Source: Amaranthus tricolor (lineage: Eukaryota > Streptophyta > Magnoliopsida > Caryophyllales > Amaranthaceae). Taken from it: a DNA stretch of 64,000 nucleotides. Positions within the stretch are counted from its first letter, which is position 1. Each line of letters begins with the position of its first letter. The position numbers were made by a program, and so were the translations under genes. The notes beneath the pieces are model-generated. The model saw only the letters and a program-made list of their open reading frames with translations. It had not been told where the DNA came from and searched no databases. Of the stretch, positions 32,417 to 43,031 are shown in pieces. The DNA lies in NCBI RefSeq assembly GCF_026212465.1, contig NC_080056.1, positions 13,152,318 to 13,216,317 on the forward strand. The letters are read 5' to 3'.

Positions 32417-35400
32417 ATGAACCTCATTTGTGGGCAATCAGATTGTGCAATAAGAAGTTCAGAGCCATGCACAGCTCAGTTTTCATCTGTAATGCATCCT
32501 TCTTCATGTGTAAACCATGTCACCTTTGTTTGTTTTGACCTGCTGCTTCTTGTTGTGTTCTTATGGAGCTTCATCTGCCATTTGTTTTCCAAAAAACTCG
32601 AGCTACGAGCTCAATATAGACCTATTTCAACCTGGCAGATTTTATCAGCTGTTTTTAATGGGTGTTTGGGACTTGTTTATATTGGACTTGGGATTTGGCA
32701 TTTAGAGGAAAACTTAAGAATTGATCATTCAATATTCCCAATTCATTGGTGGGTTTTATATTTCTTGAATGGAGTTACATGGTTATTAATAGGACTAAAA
32801 GCAAGCCTTAAAGGGGAGTCATTCTCAAAACTTACATTGCATTTCTTGTCCATTTTGGCTTTCCTCTGTGCTGGGATTTCCTGTTTTATAGCTTTGTTTG
32901 CGGCCATAGTGAACCATGAAAGAGTGACATTCAAGGTAGTCTTGGATGTTCTGTCTTTTACAGGAGCTAGTTTGCTGTTGTTGTGTACTTGCAAGGGGTA
33001 CAACACTGAAGATTATGGGGTGACTGAACATCAGAGAACCCTTTATACATCTCTAAATGAAATTGATTCCACTGCCCAAGTTACCCCATTTGCTAAAGCT
33101 GGATTGTTTAGTAAAATGTCATTTTGTTGGCTGAACCCTTTGATGAAATTCGGTAAGGAAAAGATTCTTGAAGAGGAGGATTTACCTAAATTACGGGACA
33201 TAGATAGAGCGGGATTCTGTTACTCGCAATTTCTTGAGCGATTGAGTAAATACGAGAAGTCTGAAATTCCATCAGAATCTTCAATCTTGTGGACAATTGT
33301 TGGATGCCACTGGACGGAGATTCTGGTTTCGGGTTTGTTTGCACTTCTTAAGATACTTGCAGTGTTAGCTGGCCCACTTTTGCTGAATTCGTTCATCGAG
33401 GTTGCGGAGGGCAAAGTAGCTTTCAGATTTGAAAGCTATATTCTGGCTATTTCACTTTTCCTTGCAAAGATGTTGGAATCTTTGTCACAAAGACAATGGT
33501 ATTTTCGGAGTAGATTGATTGGTCTTCGAGTGCAATCCATGCTCACTGCAGCACTTTACAGTAAGCAACTAAGATTATCAAATGCTGCAAGGAGCGTACA
33601 TTCTGGTGGTGAGATAATGAATCATGTGACAGTAGATGCCTACAGGATCGGAGAATTTCCTTTTTGGTTCCATCAAACTTGGGCTACATGCCTTCAGATT
33701 TGCTTTGCATTACTTATTATAATCAAATCAGTTGGACTTGCAACCATTGCAGCACTACTAGTGATTGTAGTGACCGTGCTTTGCAACACTCCGCTTGCTA
33801 AGTTACAGCACAAGTTCCAAACTAAATTGATGGTTGCTCAAGATGAGAGACTGAAGGCTTGCACAGAGGCTATTGTAAACATGAAGGTGCTGAAGTTGTA
33901 TGCCTGGGAAACTCACTTCAAGAATGTAGTTGAAAGATTGCGTAACGATGAATATGAAAGGTTATCAGTGGTGCAATCACAGAAGGCTTACAACTTTATT
34001 CTCTACTGGACGTCTCCTGTATTGGTATCTGCCGCTACATTTGTGACATGTTATTTCCTTGGAATTCCTCTACATGCCAGCAATGTTTTTACGTTTGTTG
34101 CAACTTTGGGTCTGGTTCAAGAGCCGATTAGAGCCATCCCTGAAATTATTGGGGTAGTGATTCAAGCGAGAGTGTCATTTTCAAGAATTGCCGAGTTTCT
34201 CAAAGCACCAGAGCTTCAGACTGAAAATGTCAGAAAGAACACTACGAGTAGGAAAAACCACAACATTCGAGTGAAGTCTGCAAATCTTTCATGGGACATA
34301 AACTCATCAAAGCCAACCTTACGAAATATAAATCTAGATGTTCATCCAGGTGAAAAAATAGCTATATGTGGAGAAGTTGGTGCCGGAAAATCAACATTAT
34401 TAGCAGCAATTCTTGGGGAAGTACCATATACAGATGGAACTGTGAGCATCTTCAAAACCCTCCATTGTTCTTGAACTGCATCAACAAAAGCATTTAGATT
34501 AAGTCCGTATGAAATTTCCCTTAAATATCTTTCCTATTACAGGTAGAAGTTTATGGAAAGATTGCTTATGTTTCCCAGACGGCTTGGATACAAACAGGGA
34601 CGTTACGTGAAAACATTCTTTTTGGATCTAGCATGAATGACATGAGATACCAAGAGACTCTTCACAGGTGTTCATTAGTGAAGGACCTTGAACTTCTTCC
34701 TTATGGTGACTTGACTGAGATAGGAGAAAGAGGGGTTAATTTAAGTGGTGGGCAGAAGCAACGTATTCAACTTGCTCGTGCATTATACCAAGATGCTGAC
34801 ATTTACCTTTTGGATGATCCGTTTAGTGCAGTTGATGCACAAACAGCAACTAATCTCTTCAATGTAACTCTTGACCTTTTTTTTTTTTTTTTTTTTATCA
34901 ACATCAGTACTTCCTTGATGTGCTCCACACATTTCACTTTTTATGTGACAGGAATATGTTATGGAGGCTCTTTCGGGAAAGACTGTCGTACTTGTGACAC
35001 ACCAAGTTGATTTTATTCCTGCATTTCATTGCTGTCTGGTGAGTCTCCAATCACTATTCACTAAACTACATTCACGGGATTTTTAGCTCCTTTCTAAGAA
35101 CTTGCATAAAAAGCATTTTATTGAGCTACTCCTACTCGATGCAATTTTTAATATTAGGGTGTTTCCCTTTAATGTAGATGATGTCAGATGGGAAAATTCT
35201 TAAGGCAGGCACATACCATGAGTTATTAGCTTCAAGTTCACAGTTTCTGGACCTTGTTAACGCCCACCAAACGACTGTCGGTTCTGAAGCTCATGTTGAA
35301 GTTAGCACATTAAGAAAAAGCAAATATTCTAATACTAATGAGATTGAGAAGCAATATGAATCCGCAAAAGGCGAAACACAGTTAATTGGTAAAGAAGAAA

Positions 35401-38081
35401 AAGAAGTGGGAAACACTGGCTTAAAGCCATACCTAATATACCTAAATCAAAGGAAAGGCTATTTGTACTTCTCTATCCTTGCTCTTTCTCATATTGCCTT
35501 CTTGTGCAGCCAAATAGTAGGAAACACTTGGATGGCATCTTCCGTAGATAATCCTCAAGTCAACAAATTTACCTTGATCATGGTTTATGTCATTATTGGA
35601 TTATGCACACCATTAATCTTACTCGTAAGATCTCTCACAGTGGTTACATTAGGTATGGAATCATCAAAATCTTTATTTTCACAGCTGCTCAAGTCTCTAT
35701 TTCGAGCGCCAATGTCATTTTATGACTCTACCCCTCTTGGAAGGATACTCAGTCGGGTGAGCCTAAACGACATTATTGAATCAGAACTTTGATTGACACA
35801 ATTTATTGGCCTGAACTGATATCCTCTGAATTCTGCAGATCTCTTCTGATTTGAGCCTTGTTGATCTTGATATAGCCTTTAGTATACAAACAGCTTTTGG
35901 GGGTACTACATATACATTCTCTGCTCTAGTTATCTTGGCTGTCATTACTTGGCAGGTGTTATTTGTCTCCTTACCTGCAGTTTATATGGCAATACTACTG
36001 CAAGTAAGTAGTTCTAGGACTACCCCATTGTTTTAATTTAACAATAAAGTCCATTCATATGGAAGTATTACAGATGTTCATGATTGATTTTTGGAATTTA
36101 ACTAATTACTTGGTGAAACATTTGAACAGAGATACTACTTTGCAACTGCAAAAGAGTTGATGAGACTCAACGGTACAACCAAGTCTAAGGTAGCGAGCCA
36201 TCTAGCTGAATCTGTAGCTGGAGCCATGACAATAAGAGCTTTTAAGGAGGAAGAACGTTTTATTTCTAAAACTCTTAATCTTATTGACACAAATGCGAGC
36301 CCAAACTTCCATAATTTCGCAGCTAATGAATGGCTGATTCATAGGATTGAGATCCTCGGTGCTACAATCCTTGCAGCAGCAGCGCTATGCATGCTTTTGC
36401 TTCCTCCTGACACCTTTAGCTCAGGTTAGAGGTTTTTCACTATCTTTTGTGGGATTTAGCAACTCCAATTAAATTAATTATTTGGGAAATCTACTCTAGT
36501 TTCCTCGTTCAAGAAATAATTATGCGGTAGAGGGGGGAAGCGTGTTTTTGAGGCTCAAACCCGTGACCTTTCAAGTTACCAGCTCAAGTCCCACACCCAC
36601 CTACACCAAAGCGTGACTTGGTAGTGGGGAAAATAGAGTTTTTTACAGTATTAGAATTTTTTACAGTATTAATCAACAAACATAAAATCAAAATGTTAGA
36701 ATTTTTTACAGTATTAGAAATTGTGTTCTTATTCATACAACTAATGCAGGATTCATTGGCATGGCACTATCATATGGTCTAGCATTGAATATGGCTATGG
36801 TTTTTGCAATCCAAAATCAATGCACATTGGCCAATCACATCGTATCTGTCGAAAGGCTTAGCCAATATATGGATATAGAAAGTGAAGCTCCTGAATTTAT
36901 CAAAAACTCCCACCCACCACTAAACTGGCCATCAGTTGGTAAAGTGGACATACTCAATCTACAGGTAATATTTTGAACATCAAGATGAAAGATTCTGGAA
37001 ACTTGTGGTTTTAACAATTTCATGATTAAACAGATAAGATATAGACCAAATACACCATTGATTCTTCGAGGAATTAGTTGTACATTTGAAGGTGGAGATA
37101 AAATTGGTATTGTCGGTAGGACCGGCAGTGGGAAGACTACCCTAATAGGGGCACTATTTCGATTAGTGGAACCAGTGGGAGGGAAAATTATAGTTGATGG
37201 TATTGATATATGCTCGATAGGACTCCATGATCTAAGGTCGCATTTCGGGATCATTCCTCAAGATCCTACTCTATTCAATGGAACAGTTAGATTCAATTTG
37301 GATCCATTATCTCAGCATGATGATGAAGAAATATGGAAGGTACAGTTCCATATTCCACAGGACCATAACTTAAGGATTTAAGTTTTACATATACTAGTAA
37401 TAACTAATGATTCTGTGTTAAGGTACTCGATAAGTGTCAGCTTAAAGAAGCTGTTGACGAGAAAAACCAAGGGCTAGATTCTCTAGGCAAGTGTTTTTGT
37501 CCTTTCAAACAACAAAAAATTCATCTAATGAGATTATTTATGCGTCTTATAGAACGAAATGATTTACCTACAGTTATGGATGATGGGTGCAATTGGAGCA
37601 TGGGACAACGGCAGTTGTTCTGTTTAGGACGCGCTCTATTGAAAAGAAGCAGAGTTTTAGTGCTTGATGAAGCGACTGCATCAATAGATAACACAACAGA
37701 CATGATCCTGCAGAAAACAATAAGATCAGAATTTGGTAGTTCCACTGTTATCATCGTAGCCCACAGGATACCAACTGTAATGGACTGCACAAAGGTTCTT
37801 GCAATTAGTGATGGTAAACCTTATTCTCTTAATATTACCAAAAATTAAGCTAAATTTATATATTCAGCGCGTACAAGTATAAAAGCATATATGATAGTAT
37901 ATCATGTAAAATTGAAAATGTTGCTTCTAATGCAGGGAAACTGATGGAGTATGATGAGCCAATGAAACTAATGAAAAAAGAAGGTTCTCTGTTCAAGCAA
38001 CTTGTGATGGAATACTGGTCTCATAGTCACATTAACAAAAGCCATGTCCATGAACAAGAAAACGAGTTGTTTAAGGAATAA
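32417..38081 (+). CDS. ABCC (MRP-type) full transporter 2, ABCC10-like
   Basis: The predicted product has 1480 aa and the same TMD0-TMD1-NBD1-TMD2-NBD2 plan as its neighbours; probably a vacuolar conjugate pump. Exons: 32417-34441, 34543-34863, 34952-35038, 35178-35756, 35839-36003, 36130-36424, 36750-36964, 37034-37339, 37423-37486, 37574-37813, 37936-38081. All phases agree with the other two genes. Walker A in NBD1 is GEVGAGKST (652-660), the signature LSGGQ and [11 protein letters not shown] follow in exon 2, NBD2 has GRTGSGKTT in exon 8, and SMGQRQ plus [12 protein letters not shown] in exon 10. Intron 9 uses a GC donor. ATG 32417 ([10 protein letters not shown]) is chosen by alignment; ATG 32411 is possible but would overlap the likely acceptor. 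The C-terminus is about 10 residues longer than in the neighbours. Intron 2 has a T19 run near 34879; intron 6 holds a SINE-like piece. Confidence 0.93.
36500..36625 (-). mobile_element. tRNA-derived SINE fragment in intron 6 of ABCC gene 2
   Basis: The minus strand reads GGTAACTTGAAAGGTCACGG followed by GGTTTGAGCCTC (36561-36550), which resembles the anticodon-to-T-arm part and B box of a tRNA-derived SINE. The A-box part is less clear. No poly(A/T) tail or target duplication was found. It lies antisense to the gene and is spliced out. Confidence 0.5.
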
Positions 38082-38939
38082 TGAATAAACATTGCTACTG
38101 AAATTCAGTTTTATTTTATCCTTATAATGCCAATTGCCAAATTACAGTATTTATTTTTTTTTTAACAAAAAAAACACTTTCCTTTTCAAAATTTGTGTCT
38201 AAAATTTAAATGTCATACATCCTCTCTTTTCTATAACTTTCTGTGTTTGACCAATTTATACGAGACTTTATTGACCAATTGTTGAAAGTATTGATAATCC
38301 CAAGTAGTAATGCGTTTATAATCAGGAGTAATGTGTTTGAAGGAAAAACTACAAGTTTGAAGGAATTATAATGGAGATTTGACGAGGAAAAGAGGAGCTA
38401 TAGAGGGGAATAAAATAAGCAAGGAGAGATTACTATGAGAGTTTTGGCTTACATTCAAATGACCTAGGACTAATGTATTTATAGGGAAACATATGACAAA
38501 GAAGTAAGAAATGGTTAAGACAGACATCAGCACAAGGGGCAAAAACAAGCCAGTGACCTTCTAGAGCCTTGTGCTCGTTCGAGCTTAAATGGAGCTCATT
38601 CGAGCATAATGTTGCTAGCAGCCTCTGGTTGGATTTTGACTTTGTGCAACATGTCCTGTGGTCCCCAATGCTCCCTTTAGCCATCTTACACTTCTCCAAA
38701 TTTGATTCCTAGTGTTGGAGTTGCTTAATCAAGTCCTAAATACACGGTGAACGCAAGTCACCTATTATCCTAACAACAAAAGACCAAATGGGTTACATGA
38801 ACTGATAAATTAATTTCAATGGTCAGTTATATGAACCAATTATCTATCTCCATTCATTTTGGTTTTCTACCAATTCAATTTGTCAATTTAAATCAATTAA
38901 ATCTTTTTCCGGCCTACATATCATCTTTGGTCATTCAAC
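38082..38939. other. Intergenic DNA after ABCC gene 2
   Basis: AATAAA at 38084-38089 is right after the stop, but a poly(A) site cannot be assigned. A minus-strand CTATAAATAC box near 38480 and a block starting TGTTGAAAG at 38280 and ending CTAACA at 38775 could be a worn LTR, but the flanks do not form a target duplication. GCTCGTTCGAGC and GCTCATTCGAGC repeat near 38570-38605. Confidence 0.35.
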
Positions 38940-39729
38940 TGTTGGAGTTTCGTGTGACTTTGAGTGCACAAATCACATGTGATCGGGATGATATTCGATG
39001 CATGGCTAATATATGGATGTATGTGTGTATGGAGTACCTTGTATGTGCTTGGTTAAGCATGAGGAAGCCTCAAGATCATTGCACAAGGGTAGCAGCAGCA
39101 AGCTCCAGCAGATCAGAAGGCACTGATCTCTATGCTCGACCAAGTCACACAGCCGCTCGACCAAGCACCAAATGGCTCGACCTGTCAAGCGAATACCAAT
39201 CGATTCAGGGACTTCCTGGACTGCTGCTCGACCAAGATTTCAATCCGCTCGACCAATCCTTTTTTGCTCGACCAGTCGAGCGAGGTTCAGCAACAGTCTC
39301 TATTTTCTTCCTCCATAAGTTATTGCGGGTTGTATTATTATGGGCTTTTGACCCATCACTTGTACATGACTTCTAATATAAATAGAAATCCCTAGACAGA
39401 TCCCTAAGTTGATTCTAACCCTAAGCCAAACACAAACCCTTCTTTTCTCTACTCTTCTTCTCCAAGTGTAATTTTTCATTGTATGAGTTCTTGAGAACTC
39501 CATTGATTATTCACATAACACAAGCAAACTAACCACCACAAAGGACGTAGTCCACATTGGGTGAACCTCGTGAATCTTGTGTCTTTGTTTATTGCATTGT
39601 TTCTTATTGCTTTTCATTACTAGTTTATTGAGATGTTTGTTTCATTGCATAGAACACCCTTACCATAGTCCTTGGGTGTTGTTAGGGATAAAGTTTGAAC
39701 CTTTAGACCCTAGTATTCTTAGTATTTCA
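38940..39729 (+). mobile_element. LTR (790 bp) of a copia-like element, interior lost
   Basis: It starts TGTTGGAGTTTC and ends AGTATTTCA, followed two bases later by a PBS. TATAAATAGA near 39377 is a good TATA box. About six copies of GCTCGACCA lie at 39136-39270. The 5' LTR and first ~100 bases of leader are present, but no gag, pol or 3' LTR follows, so the element is truncated. Confidence 0.7.
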
Positions 39730-39731
39730 AT

Positions 39732-39743
39732 TGGTATCAGAGC
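39732..39743 (+). promoter_or_regulatory. Primer binding site of the truncated element
   Basis: TGGTATCAGAGC directly follows the LTR end. This confirms that the LTR is a plus-strand 5' LTR and not a solo LTR. Confidence 0.8.
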
Positions 39744-40675
39744 CTAAGGTATTTGGTGGTGTTCGGGAGTGTTCAAGAGTGCAAAACTTGTGAAAACATT
39801 GGGTGAACCTCGTAAATCATATGTCTTTAAGATTTCTTGTACTAAGTAGTGGTAGATCCATGGTGTAAAAATAAGGCCCCAACGCATTATATAAGCTGTG
39901 TTGCAAAGGTTTTAAAAAAACGAATTAATATTTACTGCATTATAAAGGTGTAAAAAGGCATCATGGGTCGTTTCAAGGGATATTTGATGGTTTCGACAAT
40001 TACTTAAGCATTACGATAACCACACCTCGTAAAAACATGATCATTTTTTATCGAAATCATGACTGTTACCGTATTTTTACACTTACCGCATATTAGCATT
40101 TTCTACTCCCTCCGATGTTAAAATAAAAGCGGAAAATATTTAGGAATCATAAAAATCATTAAAATATTATAGTGAGAATGAATAAAATTAATTATATGCA
40201 AACTTTGTGATCTAAATACAATGATTCTTTATGAGAATAACAAATGTAACAATTTAAAATAGCAAATAGAAATAATTGTAAAGAGCAAAGAGAGTAATAA
40301 ATTGATGAGTATGTTAAGCGGTTCCCATATAAGAATTTAGAACACAATGCATGAAAATGGAATGCAAGAACAAAGGGAAAATGAATTGCTTTTCAGCAAA
40401 TGTCAATAAAAGTGGAACTAAAAGATCAGAGGTAAAATAAATTCAACACTAAGTGATAATTTAAAATCTATTTCAAATGGGCATTCAAGAGTACAAAGTG
40501 CCTTGCTAAGCGAGACTTTGAAAAAAGTCCTCTAATGGATGCAAACATTATCCTGCATTTCTGCTTGCCCAGCGTCTAACATTTGATTAGCGGTGTAATT
40601 GCCTAATTCGTAAAAACTAAAGTTACATGAGCAAAAAAGTAGATCAAAGTCCGATAAGTCAGTGTGGTAACATAC
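39744..40675. other. Leader remnant and AT-rich unassigned DNA
   Basis: The first ~100 bp repeat part of the upstream LTR (ACATTGGGTGAACCTCGT at both 39551 and 39797). The rest has no coding signal or repeat that I recognise. Confidence 0.4.
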
Positions 40676-40782
40676 TGTTGTACGACAGCGGAAGCAAAAT
40701 CGATGAACAATAATGAAACAATAAAGAAATTCAATGCAAATAATAAGAAAATGACAAAAGAGATTTAACGTGGTTCACTATC

Positions 40783-41054
40783 TGTAATACCCCAGATTTA
40801 GCTTGAAAAAGGAATTGATAGACTACTCATATCAACAAGGTGCATTTTCTTTTCTAGGGAGCCCATTTGCTAAGAACTCCACAGTTAAGCGTGCTTGGTG
40901 GAGAGCAATCTTAGGATGGGTGACCTCCTGAGAAGTTTTCCCGGGTGCGCACGAGTGAGGCCAAAGTGCGCTGGAAAGACTTGTGTTGGTTTGTGGGGCT
41001 AGTCTACAGTCTCCAAGAGTAGTCACCAGCGGTCCGAGGGGCCGGAGTGTTACA
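40783..41054 (+). mobile_element. Cassandra-type TRIM solo LTR
   Basis: The 272-bp unit starts TGTAATACCCC and ends GGAGTGTTACA (inverted ends). It is flanked by a perfect 5-bp duplication CTATC at 40778-40782 and 41055-41059. Its middle is a 5S rRNA-like sequence, the hallmark of Cassandra terminal-repeat retrotransposons in miniature. There is no internal domain, so it is a solo LTR. Confidence 0.88.
40840..40955 (+). pseudogene. 5S rRNA-derived domain with Pol III control boxes
   Basis: AGTTAAGCGTGCTTGG (40883-40898) and GGATGGGTGACCTCCTG with GAAGT after it (about 40914-40936) match the A box and the intermediate/C box region of plant 5S rRNA. Both outer parts are diverged. It is part of the Cassandra LTR and not a functional 5S gene; Pol III transcription is possible but unproven. 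Confidence 0.85.
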
Positions 41055-41566
41055 CTATCAATGTGTTAACTACGTCCACCAGCACAAAGATCAAATAATT
41101 TCACTATAATTACAAAGAATTTACAAGATAAATTACAATAACACTCACAAATAACAATGGCTCTCTAGTGATCTGTCTCTCAATTTGTGAATAATGAACC
41201 TAGTACTAATAAGAGGTAGTATATATATAATAAAACCAAAATAAAAGAAAACTTGGGCTCCAAGTATCCATAAATAACCGGCCAAGAAAAAAGGAAACTG
41301 CTCCACGTGAGAAATAACCGTCACTTGCGAGCCGCGTACAACTTCGTGAGCCGCGACTTGAAAACAAAACGTTCTCTGCGCCCCCCGGCCTTCTCCGCGC
41401 CCCACGCACCTGTCTTTTTAACCCATCTTCTTGATTCATCTTCTTCAATAATACTTACTAATTTGAGTCACCATTCACAATACATATATTCCCATCTTGC
41501 AACATGAAACCAACTAGCAAAAAGCAATGATCTAGCTAAAACCAATGCGCCAGTTGTTGTACAACA

Positions 41567-43031
41567 AAGTATTATTTTTGTAAGGAAAGTTCCACAAGAG
41601 CATCTTAAGAAAATAATTAAAAAAACAAATAAAAAAAATAAAAAAAAAACTCACTTTGATTTGTGTAATGTGGCAGATGGAAGGGTATGAATAAGGAGTT
41701 GTAAACTGGCAGTGGCAAAACCTCAAGATATGCTTTGGGGGTGGGGGTGTCAAGTTGAATAGTGTATTTCATTAAAATACCAAAAAAGGCAACCAAGTTG
41801 TATTTAAAATAAACTCTAAAAAAACACACAAGAACACCACCACTATCATGCCAATGAACCATAAAATACTTCTCTGTTTTAAGTGTTTTTTTTCTTCTAA
41901 TAAAACTTAATTTTTGATACACTAAAATCTTAATAAATATTCAAACAAATAAATAAAAATAAATAATGTATATTTTATTACCTTATTCAAATGAAAAAAT
42001 AGTATGTTTTTTATTTCGATAGAGTCAAAGATTTATCGTTTTTTAATTTGGATTATGATAAACTACAATAAATTGACTTATTATATTGTGTACTTCTTAT
42101 TTAAATAAATTTACATATGATATTTGCTGTCAATGGTGAATCAAAAACAACCTCTTTGTTAATATTATCACTAACAAACTCCACCTACATGAGAGCCACT
42201 ATATTTTTCAGAACAAGAATAGCAGTAAAACTGATTGTCTTGTAAAACATCATACATCACCAGATTCCCGATTTCTTATTAAACATTATCATCACTTTAT
42301 TGTTCAACAATGTGGATTCTCCAACACAAATGTTAACAAAAGTTGTCAAAACATATCTAAACTGATCCTTCATGCTCTTGAGTTTGTACAACGGATATGG
42401 ATGTTATCAAAAGAGACATAAATTGTGATCAGGCATAAATAAAGAGTGTTGGGATAATTTTTATTAAAACAAAATGGAGGAAACCTAATAGATCGGACGA
42501 AATAGGATATTGTAGCAACTCATGGACAAAGGGAGTATTTAATATCATAAGCTAGTCATTATTACTTATTCCCACTAGATAGTCATTACTCCATTGCTCA
42601 TCAGCAAACCATTTTCCATTAGAAGTTAGTACATCTAAGCTCTATTCTCACGAGCTAGTCATCATGATTTGCATGAAATAACCCACTAAGCTACTAACTG
42701 CATCATCTTAATTCCTTATCAACTTCACATAATTTTTCATATGATCAAGCTTATCAATTATGATAGGAACTTTTGCTTAGTTACTGTTTTCATCAAAACT
42801 TCAAGCAATTTCGTGCTAAATATATGCAAACCCTGCATTAAGCAAAGACACAACGGTACTGTTTTTTTTTTTCTGAAAAAAATGTTTAGTTTTACTTTAA
42901 TTTTCCTTGTATCAACATAGATAATAATTACTTCTTTAAAGTTCTATATGTAATGAATTCAGAAAATGGTTTCTCTTTCTGAGATGCTATTACCTGAAAG
43001 ATGTTGTTTATCTTTGCTTATTCAGAAAACA
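41567..43031. other. AT-rich upstream region of the third ABCC gene
   Basis: No supported gene. A block at about 42060-42210 matches 57690-57860 downstream of the same gene, including a worn SINE-like tail. GCTTATTCAG at 43016-43025, just before the ATG, looks like a splice acceptor. Confidence 0.4.

Larger units (their letters stand above)
40676..41566 (-). mobile_element. Probable solo LTR interrupted by a Cassandra LTR
   Basis: The ends TGTTGTACGACA (40676) and TTGTTGTACAACA (to 41566) form a TG...CA inverted repeat. Inside, AACGTGGTTCACTATC and AATGTGTTAACTACGTCCAC are the usual plant copia LTR words, separated by the Cassandra insertion. The flanks CATAC and AAGTA do not match, so either the target duplication has decayed or this is a rearranged LTR. 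Orientation is inferred from similar LTRs and is uncertain. Confidence 0.5.

Noticed and set aside
38280..38775. Solo LTR between ABCC genes 2 and 3
   Set aside because: It has TG...CA-like ends and a TATA box, but the flanks CCAAT and ACAAA do not match and no second copy is seen; left as unassigned.
40840..40955. Functional 5S rRNA gene
   Set aside because: Only the internal control region is well kept, and it lies inside an LTR with a target duplication; there is no tandem 5S array.
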